The translations under genes were made by a program, and so were the position numbers. Of a stretch of DNA of 64,000 nucleotides, positions 27,373-37,182 are shown one piece after another. Source of the DNA: JAGVSZ01 sp963716855 (lineage in GTDB: Bacteria > Pseudomonadota > Gammaproteobacteria > Burkholderiales > SG8-39); assembly GCA_963716855.1 (NCBI GenBank), contig CAVQUV010000002.1, positions 124,001 to 188,000 of the forward strand. The letters run 5' to 3'. Position 1 is the first letter of the stretch, and each line of letters opens with the position of its first letter. Below the pieces are notes generated by a model. The model searched no databases, was not told the DNA's origin, and saw only the letters and a list, made by a program, of their open reading frames with translations.

Positions 27373-28623
27373 ATGCGATTCGGTGTCGTTGCCGGGCTGG
27401 TGCTGCTGGGGCTGGTCGCCGCGGACACGGCACTTGCCCAGGGCGACGCCGCGAAGGGTGCGGCCGGCCCGAACGCCACCTGCCTGGTGTGCCACAAGGA
27501 CCCGGCGGCCAAGGGCTCCACCGGCAAATCGATCGGCGTCGACGCGGCGCAGTTCAGCGCCTCGGTGCACGGCTCGCTGCGCATCAAGTGCACCGACTGC
27601 CACGCCGACGTTTCGCCCGAGAAGATTCCGCACGCGGAGAAGCTGAAGCCCGTCGAGTGCGCGACCTGCCACGAGGACGCGGTCAAGGCGTATGCCTCGA
27701 CGGCCCACGGCAAGGCGCGCGCGGCGGGCAAGCAGGTCGCGGCGTCCTGCGCGGATTGTCACGGCACGCACGGCATCCGGCGCGCGAAGGATCCGGAATC
27801 GCGGACGCATCCGGCGAAGCTCGAATCGACCTGCGGCGCGTGCCACGGGAACGAGGCGATGATCAAGCAGGCCCACCTTCCGGGCGGCAACGTCGTGGCG
27901 AAGTACCACGACAGCATCCACGGGACGCTTACCGCGGCCAAGGACGGCGCGACGCGCGGTGCGCCGACGTGCACCGGGTGCCACGGGGCGCACAAGATCC
28001 TGCCGAAGTCGGATCCCGAGAGCAGCGTGTCGCGCGCGAAGGTGCCCGACACGTGCGGCAGCTGCCATCAACGCATCCGCGCGAGATTCGACGGCGGCAA
28101 GCACGGCAAGCTGCGACAGAAGGGCATCACCGCCGGGCCGGGCTGCAGCGACTGCCATAGCGCGCACGCCATTCAGCGTCACGACGTCCCGAAGTGGCAG
28201 GCCGAGGTGATCGCCCAGTGCGGGACCTGCCACGAGGATTTCATCAAGACCTACCGCGACACGTTCCACGGTCAGGTGACGAAGCTCGGGTATACGCGGG
28301 TCGCCACCTGCGCCTCGTGCCACGATGCGCACGACGTGCGGCCCGCCTCCGATCCCGCGTCGAGCGTCGCGCCCGGAAACCGCCTCGCGACCTGCCAGAA
28401 ATGCCACGCGGGCGCGAACGCGAATTTCGCCGCGTTCGATCCGCACGCAAACCGTCACGACCGCGAGCGCAGCCCGGTCCTCTACTACGCCGGCATCTTC
28501 ATGGACTGGCTGCTCATCGGCGTGTTCGTGTTCTTCGGCATCCACACGGTGCTCTGGTTCGTGCGGTCGCTGCGCGTCGTGCGCGAGCGGCGGCGCGGAG
28601 CGGAAGGAGGAGGGAATCAATGA
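27373..28623 (+). CDS. membrane-anchored 11-haem cytochrome c
   Basis: This is a 416-residue protein with a signal peptide (to about residue 22) and eleven CXXCH motifs between residues 37 and 350 (CLVCH first, CQKCH last). Extra histidines are spaced as in cytochrome c3-like multihaem proteins. A single membrane helix near residues 375-398 (FMDWLLIGVFVFFGIHTVLWF) anchors the C-terminus, followed by basic residues in the cytoplasm. It overlaps the cytochrome b gene by three bases. The architecture resembles periplasmic electron-transfer subunits of Geobacter-type Cbc complexes. I know no characterised close relative. Confidence 0.82.
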   Translation: MRFGVVAGLVLLGLVAADTALAQGDAAKGAAGPNATCLVCHKDPAAKGSTGKSIGVDAAQFSASVHGSLRIKCTDCHADVSPEKIPHAEKLKPVECATCHEDAVKAYASTAHGKARAAGKQVAASCADCHGTHGIRRAKDPESRTHPAKLESTCGACHGNEAMIKQAHLPGGNVVAKYHDSIHGTLTAAKDGATRGAPTCTGCHGAHKILPKSDPESSVSRAKVPDTCGSCHQRIRARFDGGKHGKLRQKGITAGPGCSDCHSAHAIQRHDVPKWQAEVIAQCGTCHEDFIKTYRDTFHGQVTKLGYTRVATCASCHDAHDVRPASDPASSVAPGNRLATCQKCHAGANANFAAFDPHANRHDRERSPVLYYAGIFMDWLLIGVFVFFGIHTVLWFVRSLRVVRERRRGAEGGGNQ

Positions 28624-29501
28624 GCAACCCGGCCGTCAGCATGGCGGCGGAGTCGGCGGCGCCCCCGGCCGGCGTCGCGGCCCGGTACTACCTGCGCTTC
28701 GGTCGCCTCGAGCGCCTGATGCACGTGCTGCTCATGTTCACCTTCATCGGCTGCGCGCTCACCGGCCTGCCGCTGCTGTTCGCCGACCGCGGCTGGTCGG
28801 GCCCGCTGATCCGCTTGCTCGGCGGGTTCGAGGTCGCCGGCATCGTCCACCGCGTGTGCGCGGCAGTCATGATCGTCCTGTTCGTCGGGCACGTCGTGCA
28901 CGTGGCGGTCCGCGCGTTCGCCCGCGGCAGCCTGCTCGACGTCCTGTGGGGGCCCAATTCACTCGTTCCGCAGCCCCAGGACGTCGTCGACATCTACCGG
29001 CACTTCAAGTGGTTCCTCGGGAAGGGGCCGCGGCCGGCGTTCGACCGCTTCAGCTACTGGGAGAAGTTCGACTACTGGGCGGTGTTCTGGGGCATGTTCA
29101 TCATCGGCGGCTCGGGCATCCTGCTGTGGTTCCCGATGTTCTTCGCGCAGTTCATGCCCGGCTGGGTGTTCAACATCGCCACGCTCGTCCACGGCGAGGA
29201 GGCGCTGCTCGCCGTGGGCTTCATCTTCACCATCCACTTCTTCAACGGGCACCTGCGCCCGGAGAAGTTCCCGATGGATTTGGTCATCTTCACTGGGCGC
29301 GTCCCGGAACACGAGATGCGCGAGGAGCGGCCGATCGAGTACGCTCGACTCGCCCAGCAGGGGCGGCTGGCCGCGCAGGAGGTCGGGCCGCCCGCCAGCG
29401 GGACCATCCTGGGGGGCCGTATCCTTGGGGGGACCGCGCTCGCGCTGGGGATCGTCACCATTGTGCTCATCATCTACAGCGTACTGATAAAGTACTCATG
29501 A
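28621..29501 (+). CDS. cytochrome b subunit, FdnI/Cbc-like
   Basis: This is a 293-residue membrane protein with about five helices (roughly residues 31-51, 74-98, 150-172, 185-208 and 268-290). Candidate haem b ligands are His35, His77, His91, His94, His191 and His206, in the pattern of formate-dehydrogenase-gamma-type cytochromes b. The stretch HGEEALLAVGFIFTIHFFNG is distinctive. It would exchange electrons between quinone and the periplasmic haem subunits encoded on both sides. It overlaps the 11-haem gene and precedes the 8-haem gene by 52 bases. Confidence 0.78.
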
Positions 29502-29553
29502 GCTGTGCCGAGGCGCGGCCGGCCCAGAACGAGAACAAAGGAGACACGCTGCG

Positions 29554-30903
29554 ATGAGGCTCGGAATCCGGCGGGCGACGCTGTGGGGCGGCGCGATGAC
29601 GATCGTGATCGGTCTCATCGCGATCGCGATCGTGACCGCGGGCGGGATCGTCGCGTGGGAGTACACCAACAGCGATGCGTTCTGCACGAACACCTGCCAT
29701 GCGGTTCACCCGGAGGAGCCGCGCGCGCACGCCACGTCGTCCCATGCGCGGGTGCAGTGCGTCGAGTGCCACATGGGCCGGAATTCGACGCTGCACCTGA
29801 TGGCGCTGAAGCCCACGCACCTGAAGGAACTGTGGGGAATGATCGTCGGCTACGAGCGGCCGCTCACCTCGAGCACCCTGCGCCCGGCGCGCGAGGCTTG
29901 CGAGAGCTGCCACTGGCCCTCGGCCAAGCACTTCGATGCGGTGGCGATCCGGAAGTTCTACGCTCCCGACGCGGACAGCACCGAGATCGCGAGCCGCCTG
30001 ACCATTCACACGAGCATGGGCGTCGAGCGGGACAAGCCCGCGCGCGGCATCCACTGGCACATCGAAAATGACGTGCGCCTGAAGGCGCTCGATCCGCAGC
30101 GGCGCGAGGTGCCGGTGGTCGAGTTCCACAAGCCCGACGGCACGGTGACGACCTACCAGGACGCGACGAGCAAGGCGTCGAAGGAGGCGCTCGACGCGAT
30201 ACCGGCGCGGCGCATGGAGTGCTTCGACTGCCACAACCAGGTGGGGCATCCGTTCCGCAATCCCTCCGACGCTGTGAACCAGGCCATCGCCTCGGGCCGG
30301 ATCGACCGGAGCCTACCGAACGCGAAGACCCGCGCCGAAGCGCTGATCGCGGCGGCCGGGGACCTCAGCGGCCCGCTGGCCGAACGCACGGCGAAGGTCG
30401 ACAAGCTGATCGCCGAGTCGACCGCAAAGGCGGGCGTTCCCGCCGACGACAAGGAGAAGGAGCAGAAGTTTGCGGCGGCAATGAAGGAGGTCCTTCTCGA
30501 CACCTCGGTCGAGGAGAAGGGGCTCACCTGGAAGTCGTTCCCGAACCACATCGGACACCGCGAGTCCCCCGGCTGCTTCCGGTGCCACGACGGCAAGCAC
30601 CTGAACGACAAGGGGCAGGCGATCCGCCTGCAGTGCACGCTCTGCCACGACTTGCCCGAGGTCTTCAAGGAGGGCGAGAAGCTCACCGCGGCCCCGACCA
30701 TCGTTCCCGGGGCTTCGCCGCCGCCGTACCACAACGCGCCCAACTTCATGCACGACCACCGCACCAGGCTCGACGCGAGCTGCGCGAAGTGCCACGGGCC
30801 GATCAAGTTCGGCCGCGAGGGCGGGTCGTTCTGCTCGAATCCGGCCTGCCACGGCCGCACCTGGCCGGGGGTCAACCTGAACGTGGCAAAGCCGGCGAGC
30901 TGA
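29554..30903 (+). CDS. NapC/NrfH-like 8-haem cytochrome c
   Basis: This is a 449-residue protein with an uncleaved N-terminal membrane helix (residues 12-36). A NapC/NrfH-like region follows (FCTNTCH, then VQCVECHMGRN) and then a longer haem domain. Haem sites are CTNTCH (a CX3CH form), CVECH, CESCH, CFDCH, CFRCH, CTLCH, CAKCH and CSNPACH (a CX4CH form), so probably eight. Residues 270-335 are a helical, charged spacer. NapC-family proteins oxidise quinol and pass electrons to periplasmic reductases. It could serve ArrAB, the nitrite reductase or the MtrA-like conduit. The frame is intact. Confidence 0.8.
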   Translation: MRLGIRRATLWGGAMTIVIGLIAIAIVTAGGIVAWEYTNSDAFCTNTCHAVHPEEPRAHATSSHARVQCVECHMGRNSTLHLMALKPTHLKELWGMIVGYERPLTSSTLRPAREACESCHWPSAKHFDAVAIRKFYAPDADSTEIASRLTIHTSMGVERDKPARGIHWHIENDVRLKALDPQRREVPVVEFHKPDGTVTTYQDATSKASKEALDAIPARRMECFDCHNQVGHPFRNPSDAVNQAIASGRIDRSLPNAKTRAEALIAAAGDLSGPLAERTAKVDKLIAESTAKAGVPADDKEKEQKFAAAMKEVLLDTSVEEKGLTWKSFPNHIGHRESPGCFRCHDGKHLNDKGQAIRLQCTLCHDLPEVFKEGEKLTAAPTIVPGASPPPYHNAPNFMHDHRTRLDASCAKCHGPIKFGREGGSFCSNPACHGRTWPGVNLNVAKPAS

Positions 30904-30950
30904 GCATCGTGGCCTTGGCGAGTGAACTCGACGACCAACGAGGACGGAAC

Positions 30951-31250
30951 ATGAAGTCGATCGTTGTTGCCGGCGCCATTGTGGCGTTCGCGATGGGCGG
31001 GGCTGCGTACGCGCAGGTCGACGCCAAGAAGGCGGAGGCGGCGGCCAAGCAGGGCGGGTGCGCGGCGTGCCACCTCAGCGACAAGAAGAAGGTGGGCCCG
31101 TCGTACAAGGACATCGCGGCCAAGTACAAGGGGAAGACGGACGCGCAGAGCGCGCTGGTCGCGACCCTGAAGGCCGCCAAGGACCACCCCGAGGCGAAGA
31201 TGAGCGACGACGACCTGAAGCTGGTCGTCGGCTGGATCCTGTCGATGTAG
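30951..31250 (+). CDS. small monohaem class I cytochrome c
   Basis: This is a 99-residue periplasmic cytochrome with a signal peptide ending at AYAQ. The single haem site is Cys37-x-x-Cys40-His41 and the expected axial methionine is Met84. It would shuttle electrons between membrane and periplasmic partners. It lies 48 bases behind the 8-haem gene and closes that operon. A close paralogue is at 41055-41354, beyond the V-type ATPase operon. Confidence 0.88.
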   Translation: MKSIVVAGAIVAFAMGGAAYAQVDAKKAEAAAKQGGCAACHLSDKKKVGPSYKDIAAKYKGKTDAQSALVATLKAAKDHPEAKMSDDDLKLVVGWILSM

Positions 31251-31339
31251 CGCCGGCTCGCCGCGACGACGGAGGCCTTGACGGTCCGGCGATCAGATGG
31301 CCGCGGTAGGGCCAGCGGGGCTGACCCGCGTCAAATGAG

Positions 31340-31363
31340 AAGGGGCGGCCGAGGCCGCCCCTT
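31340..31363. terminator. bidirectional hairpin between convergent genes
   Basis: AAGGGGCGGCC and GGCCGCCCCTT pair perfectly around a two-base loop. The hairpin lies between the ends of the monohaem cytochrome gene and the convergent hexahaem lipoprotein gene, where a shared terminator is expected. The T-run is short on both strands. Confidence 0.65.
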
Positions 31364-31384
31364 GGGCTCCGCGCGGCGCCGCGG

Positions 31385-32597
31385 CTATTTCTTGTAGAAG
31401 TACTCCGGCGCGCTCGTCGCGCTCGTCGCGCGCGGCTCTGCCTTTGCGCGCCTGGTTCGGGTTGAACGTGTGCGTGGCCACGAACAGGTTGGCCGCGGTG
31501 CTCGCGGTGCCGGGCATGATCTTGCTGACGTCGTACTTCTTGCCGTGGCAGCCTTCGCACGTCGCCTTGGGGTCGCTCAGCGTCTTGCCCGCGACGGCGT
31601 GCGGCGAGTGGCAGTCGGAGCAGCTCAGCACGTTCTTCTTGTAGTGCGAGGACTGGATGAACTCCTGGTACTCCTCGTGGTGCTTGCGCGCGTCGTAGAA
31701 CCCGCTCTTCTGTCGCCTGCTCGTCGAGCCAGAAGGCGTCGTTCAAGTCGGTCTTCGGGTAGTTCTTGCTCAACGGCTGGGCGGGGTTGACGCCCGGGAT
31801 CAGCATCTTGTCCGGATACCACTTGCGCCAGTCGTCCTGGCCGGCCTTGAAGCTCTGCCCGACGACCGGATGCGGCTGGTCCTCGCGCGGATGGTCCTGC
31901 GCGGTCTTGAAGTTGTAGTTCTCCTTGCGCACGTGGCAGTAGCCGCAGACGAGCGACGCCTGTTCCTTGCTGGCCTTGCCCGGATTGAAGAGATCGGCGC
32001 CCTTGCCGGACTGGACGTGCTTCGCGCCGGGTCCGTGGCAGGCCTCGCAGCCGGTGTTGTGCTCGGACATCGCGACCTTCTGCGCCGCCGGGTTCGCCGG
32101 GTCGTACGAGATCAGCCGGTAGCCGGTCGCGTGGCAGGTCGCGCACTGCGTCTCCCAGTCGTTCTTCTGCCCGTAGTTCTCCCACTGCTTGTGGACGCTG
32201 TTCCACTGCTGGTCCATGAACTGCAGGTTGCCGGTGGCCGGGTTCTTGACGAGGTAGCGCTGCTTCCAGAACGAGCCGACGACGAGCTGGACGTCCTCGA
32301 GCTTGTACGGCTGGCCGTCGATGTTGCCCTTCGTCGGGCCGGCGCCGCCCTTGGCGTCCTTCGCCCAGTTGGTCGCCGGCGCTCCTTGAGCAGGCCGTCC
32401 TTGAGCGTGCGGATCATCTTCGAGTGGAGCGTGTCCTTCCAGGTGCGGTACTCCGCCTGGTGGCACTTCTGGCACGCCTCCGAGCCGACGAATCCGTCGG
32501 CAGTCGGTCCGCCGGGACCGGTCACGCAGCCCGCCGTCACGGCACCGAGCGCGGCGACTGCCGCGACGGCGATCCAACCCAGTGTCGTCTTCGTCAT
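31385..32597 (-). CDS. hexahaem cytochrome c lipoprotein, cytochrome c554-like
   Basis: This is a protein of about 402 residues. The leader ends in AVTAGC, a lipobox, so the mature protein is probably lipid-anchored. Six haem motifs follow: CQKCH, CATCH, CEACH, CGYCH, CSDCH and CEGCH. The order and spacing resemble cytochrome c554/c'-type multihaem proteins. Frame breaks near 32390, 31712 and 31440 each need one base removed; the restored C-terminus is SAPEYFYKK. Residue +2 after the cysteine is Val-Thr, not Asp, which favours the outer membrane. It may be a surface or periplasm-facing electron carrier near the MtrAB-like pair. Confidence 0.72.
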
Positions 32598-32758
32598 CGA
32601 ATCAAACTCCCCCATGGAGCGCAAAGCGTCCCTCGCGCGACGCTTCATGTTACGCGGCTCATCCGCCGTCCGACCATCCTTCATTCGACGGATCCTGTGC
32701 GCGGTGATACGGATCTCGTTACAGCGGGCAGCGTTGTCTGCGGCATGAACCGGGCGGG

Positions 32759-33357
32759 TCAGCGCTGCAGGCGTACCCAGAGCCCCTCGTCCTGCTCGAG
32801 CTCCTCGAGCCGCGCTTCGACTTCGTACAGCGTCGCGTCGATCTCCGGGAGCAGGACGTCCTGCAGCGCACGCACGCGCCGGACGGTCCGGCGGTACTCC
32901 TGATACAGGCGCTCGAGGTTGCCGATCATCGCCGCCATCTCGACGAGCTTCGGCAGCAGCTTCGCGAACGCCGCGCGCGCGGCCTCGGCCTCGGGCGAGG
33001 GGTTCGACGCGGGCTCGGCCTTGGTGCGCCGACGCCTTCGAGCCGAGCCTCGAGTAGCGCGACGCCGAGCAGCGACTTGCGCGTCGTGAGGACCTGCTGC
33101 GGCGAGGCGTCGGCCGGCGGATAGCACTGCACGCCCTGCAGCCCGTGACGGCCGGCCGCGAGCCGGAGCGCGCGCAGCGCGGCGCGCTGCAGCCCGGCAA
33201 GCTCCGCGCGCAGCGTCTCGAACCGCCGCACCTCCTGCAGCATCGCGCCGGCGAGCAGCAGGCACTTCTCGTCCAGGAACGCATAGCCCTCGCGCATCGT
33301 CCGGCGCTCGTCCTTGAGCGCGATGACGACGCTGCGGGTGGGGGTGATGTCGCTCAT
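32759..33357 (-). CDS. ntpD: V/A-type ATPase subunit D
   Basis: This is the central-stalk subunit, about 198 residues, mostly two long helices. It starts with the family block TPTRSVVIALKDERRTMREG and ends EIDATLYEVEARLEELEQDE. One extra base near 33045 splits the protein in the less conserved middle. It is the last gene of the nine-gene operon. Its ATG overlaps the end of subunit B. Confidence 0.8.
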
Positions 33358-34727
33358 GGGCGCGCGCCTTCTCGACGTAGCGCTCGATCTGCGCGTCGGA
33401 GAGGCGCGCGAGCTCGGTCTTCGGCAGGCCGCGGAGGCACTTCCAGCCGGCCTCCATGCTCGCCTCGAGCGTGCGCGCTTCCGCGTGGCGCACGAGGTCG
33501 CTGCTCGAAGCGCGTGCCGAACGCGAGGTACTTGCGGTCGGTCTCGGAGAGGCCGTCCTCGCCGACGACGCTCGCGAGCACGCGCGCCTGGATGGCCCGC
33601 GCGTACGCCGCGTAGAGCTGACTCGACAGGGCGGGGTGGTCGGCGTGCGTGAAGCCCTTGCCGGTGCCGTCCTTCATGAGCCGCGAGAGGCTCGGCAGCA
33701 CGTTCACCGGCGGGTAGACGCCGGCGCGGTCGAGCTCGCGCGACAGCACGATCTGCCCCTCGGTGATGTAGCCCGACAGGTCGGGGATCGGGTGCCCGAT
33801 GTCGTCCGAGGGCATGGTGAGGATGGGGAACTGCGTGAGCGTGCCCGTCGCTCCGTGCAGGCAGCCGGCGCGCTCGTACAGCGTCGCGAGGTCGGAGTAC
33901 ATGTAGCCCGGATAGCCCTTCCGGCCCGGCACCTCGCCTTTCGCGCCCGCGACCTCGCGCAACGCCTCGCAGTAGTTGGTCAGATCGGTGAGGATCACCA
34001 GCACGTGCTTGCCTTCCTCGAACGCGAGGTACTCGGCGGCGGTGAGGGCGAAGCGCGGCGTGAGCAGGCGCTGCGTCGAGGAGTCGCTCGCGAGATTGAG
34101 GAACAGCGCGGCGCGCTCGAGCGCGCCCGACTGCTCCAGCGAGCGCCGGAAGAACTCCGCGCTGTCGTAGGGCACGCCGATCGCCGCGAAGACGATCGCG
34201 AACCCGCCGGTGCGCGCGCCGCGCAGCCGCGCGTTGCAGGCGACCTCCACGGCGATGCGGTCGTGCGGCAGGCCGGCGCCCGAGAAGATCGGCAGCTTCT
34301 GGCCGCGCACCAGGCTGTTCATCAGGTCGATCGCGGTGATGCCGCTCTCGATGAAGTCGCGCGGGGTGGCGCGCGCCACCGGGTTGATCGGCAGCCCCTC
34401 GATGCGCAGCGTCTTCTTCACCGGGATCGGCGGCCCGCCGTCGATCGCCTCGCCGATGCCGTTGAACACGCGCCCGAGCAGGGCCGGCCCGACGCCGAAA
34501 TGGATCGGCTCGCCGAGGAAGCGCACCGAGGTCTCCTGGAGCGCCAGGCCGGAGCTCGACTCGAGCAGCTCGATCGTGAGATGGGCCTCGTCGATGGCGG
34601 CGACGCGGCCCAGGCGCGCCCGCCCGTCGCCGCCGCGCACCTCGACGGCCTCGTTCAGCCCGACGTCGAGCGTGCGGCGCAGGAAGAGCAGCGGCCCTTC
34701 GAGGCGCGTCGCGGCGTCGCTGCACAC
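33354..34727 (-). CDS. ntpB: V/A-type ATPase regulatory subunit B
   Basis: This is the non-catalytic nucleotide-site subunit, about 457 residues. Motifs include INPVARATPRDFIESGITAI, SGAGLPHDRIA, FLNLASDSSTQRLLTPRFAL, NYCEALREVAGAKGEVPGRK and GYPGYMYSDLATLYERAG. A frame break near 33500 separates the last 45 residues (VRHAEARTLEASMEAGWKCL), and another near 33365 restores the stop that overlaps subunit D. The GTG start at 34727 is tentative, because alignment to the family suggests a few more N-terminal residues. Confidence 0.85.
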   Translation of the reverse strand: MCSDAATRLEGPLLFLRRTLDVGLNEAVEVRGGDGRARLGRVAAIDEAHLTIELLESSSGLALQETSVRFLGEPIHFGVGPALLGRVFNGIGEAIDGGPPIPVKKTLRIEGLPINPVARATPRDFIESGITAIDLMNSLVRGQKLPIFSGAGLPHDRIAVEVACNARLRGARTGGFAIVFAAIGVPYDSAEFFRRSLEQSGALERAALFLNLASDSSTQRLLTPRFALTAAEYLAFEEGKHVLVILTDLTNYCEALREVAGAKGEVPGRKGYPGYMYSDLATLYERAGCLHGATGTLTQFPILTMPSDDIGHPIPDLSGYITEGQIVLSRELDRAGVYPPVNVLPSLSRLMKDGTGKGFTHADHPALSSQLYAAYARAIQARVLASVVGEDGLSETDRKYLAFGTRFEQRPRAPRGSAHARGEHGGRLEVPPRPAEDRARAPLRRADRALRREGARP

Positions 34728-34778
34728 GATGCATGCCTTGAGGGACTGCAGGATGGGATCTTCGCTCCTCGTTGCGAG

Positions 34779-36565
34779 CTAGGATGCAGCACCGGCACGA
34801 GCGCTCGGAACTCCGCCTCCATGCGCGCTTCGAGCGCGGCGAACCGGTCGAGCTGCTCTTCAGCGATCTCCTCGCCCATGCGCTGCAGCGGGCGGACGAT
34901 CTGCATCGCCGCGATGCGGTCCGGGGCGATGCCCGCGTGCAGCGCCGCCTCCGCCTTGTCGACGAAGTAGGCGAGCAGCCGCATCATCGCGGCCTGGCGG
35001 CCGGGGCTCGCGTACCGGTCGATCTCCGAGAACGCCGACTGCCGCAGGAACGCCTCGTTGACGAGCTCCGCACAGAACAGCGTGAGCTGCTGGCGCGGAG
35101 GCAGGGCGTCCTTGCCGATGATCCGCGCCATGCGCTCGAGGTGCGCCTGCTCGTCGAGCAGCGTCAGGAAGCGGCGGCGCAGCTCCAGCCACTCGTTCGC
35201 GCCGCTCGCGGCGGGACTGCCTCCGGCGGGGAGCTTCGAGTAGGTCTGCTGCCACCACTCGGCCATGCGCAGCGCGTCCTCGGAATAGGACTGCAGCGGG
35301 TTGATCGCGGGGTAGAAGCGCGCCTGGGCGCGCTTCGTGTCGAGCGCCCAGAACGAGCGCACGTAGCGCTTCGTGTGGCTCGTCACCGGCTCCGAGAAAT
35401 CACCGGAAGGCGGGCTCACCGAGCCGAGCAGCGTGACCGAGCCGGTGTCGCCGCCGAGCGTGCGCACCTTCGCGGCACGCTCGTAGAAGTCCGCGATGCG
35501 GCTCGAGAGATAGGTCGGATAGCCGCCTTCGCCGGGCAGCTCGCCGAAGCGGCCCGACACCTCGCGCAGCGCCTCGGCCCAGCGGCTGGTCGAGTCGGCC
35601 ATCAGCGCCACGTGCAGCCCCTGGTCGCGGAAGTACTCGGCGACGGTCACCCCCGTGTACACGCTCGCCTCGCGCGCCGCGACCGGCATGTTCGAGGTGT
35701 TGGCGATGATGACCGTGCGCTCCATCAGCGGGCGGCCGCTGCGCGGGTCCTCGAGCTTCGGGAACTCCTCGAGCACCCCGGCCATCTCGTTGCCGCGCTC
35801 GCCGCAGCCGAGGTAGACGATCACGTCGGCGCTGCAGACCTTCGCGAGCGCCTCGAGCAAGACCGTCTTGCCGGTGCCGAATCCGCCCGGGATCGCGCCC
35901 TTGCCGCCGAGCGCGATCGGGAAGAGCGAATCGAGGATGCGCTGACCGGTCATCAGCGGCGCGTCGGAGGGCAGGCGCTCGCGCACCGGGCGCGGGTCGC
36001 GCACCGCCCAGAAGTGGCTCATGGCGACGTCGTGGGTCCTTCCGTCCGCGCCGCGGAGCTTCAGGATCGGCGCGTCGTCGGCATGCTGGCCGGCGGCGAC
36101 GATGCTCACGACATCGCCGGAGATCCGCGGCGGCACGAGCACGCGCTGCGGCTTGCCCTGGCTCGCGACCACCTCGCCGAAGGGCTGGCCGGCCTCGAGC
36201 CGATCGCCCGGCTTCACGCGCGGCGTGAAGGCGAACACCGTCGAGCGGCCCTGGCTCATGCCGGGCTCGACGTAGCGCGTCGCGAGCCCCGCGAGCGGGC
36301 GCATCAGCCCGTCGAAGATGTCGCCGAGCATCGCCGGCCCGAGGCGCACGCCGAGCAGCTCGCCGGTGCCCGCGATCTCGACGCCCGGACGCAAGCCGGT
36401 CGTGTCCTCGTACACCTGCGCGACGATCTCGTCCTCGTTGATGCGGATGACCTCGCCGAGCAGCGCCTGCGGCCCGACGCGGATCGCCTCGCGCAGCTTG
36501 AAGGGCCCGGTGGCGCGTGCGCGCAGCACCGGGCCGCTGATCCACTTGATCCGTGCCGTGCTCAC
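34779..36565 (-). CDS. ntpA: V/A-type ATPase catalytic subunit A
   Basis: This is the catalytic ATPase subunit, about 594 residues, the normal V/A-type length. The P-loop GGFGTGKT is at residues 227-234. GCGERGNEMAGVLEEFPKLE, the SNMPVAAREASVYTGVT block and DSTSRWAEALREVSGRFGEL are all intact. The N-terminal non-homologous region typical of A subunits (PGMSQGRSTVFAFTPRVKPG) is present. It starts with GTG overlapping subunit E. The exact stop is unclear: the TAG at 34781-34779 needs one frame correction; otherwise the frame runs about 40 codons into subunit B. Confidence 0.9.
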
Positions 36566-37182
36566 GAGCGCGTCTCCGACGCCGATTCGAGGTGATGCAG
36601 CAGCCGTCCCTCGATCGCCTTGCGCTCGGCGAGGAGACCCTCGAGCGTCGCATCCAGCGTGTTGTGCCCCGCGCGCACGCGAAAACCCGCGGCGAGCGCC
36701 GCGTCGCCCGCGAACGCGAGGTCCGGGCCGCCGTGCGCGGCGAGCCAGCCCGCCGCCGCCTGGCGCTCGTCCTCCCTCCAGCTCGGCGCGTGCGCGATCT
36801 CCCAGTCGGTGCGCGGCAGGGTCGCGAGCGCGCGGCCGAGGTGCTTCTCGGCCCAGCGTCTGCGCCCCGCAGGACTCCGCCAGCGCTCGGCGAGCGCCCC
36901 CGGCAGGCGCCGCCAGCCCTCGATGAGCATCGATGCCTCGCGTCCCTGGTGCGCGAGGCGCTGGCGCGTGCGCAGGTGCGCCGCGGCGCCGGCCACCGCG
37001 GCGTCGTAGCGCTTGCGCTCGTCGACGATCGCCTCGTGCACGCGGCTGCGCGCCAGGCGGAACGCCTCGGCGACCAGCGCCTGCGCCTCCGCGCGGGCGG
37101 CGTCGAGGATCTCGCGCGATTTCGCGTCGCGGTACTCGTCGACGAGCGCGAGCAGGGCGCGGGCGCGTTCTTCCGCGTTCAT
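36562..37182 (-). CDS. ntpE: V/A-type ATPase subunit E
   Basis: This is a peripheral-stalk subunit of 206 residues. It starts with a long charged helix (NAEERARALLALVDEYRDAK) and ends in a globular part with HNTLDATLEGLLAERKAIEG, the usual C-terminal pattern of subunit E. It overlaps subunit F upstream and subunit A downstream by four bases each. The frame is intact. Confidence 0.82.
   Translation of the reverse strand: MNAEERARALLALVDEYRDAKSREILDAARAEAQALVAEAFRLARSRVHEAIVDERKRYDAAVAGAAAHLRTRQRLAHQGREASMLIEGWRRLPGALAERWRSPAGRRRWAEKHLGRALATLPRTDWEIAHAPSWREDERQAAAGWLAAHGGPDLAFAGDAALAAGFRVRAGHNTLDATLEGLLAERKAIEGRLLHHLESASETRS

Noticed and set aside
32704..32720. FNR-like site before the hexahaem lipoprotein gene
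   Set aside because: GTGAT-ACGG-ATCTC matches at only seven of ten positions and lies beside the end of another gene; too weak to list.
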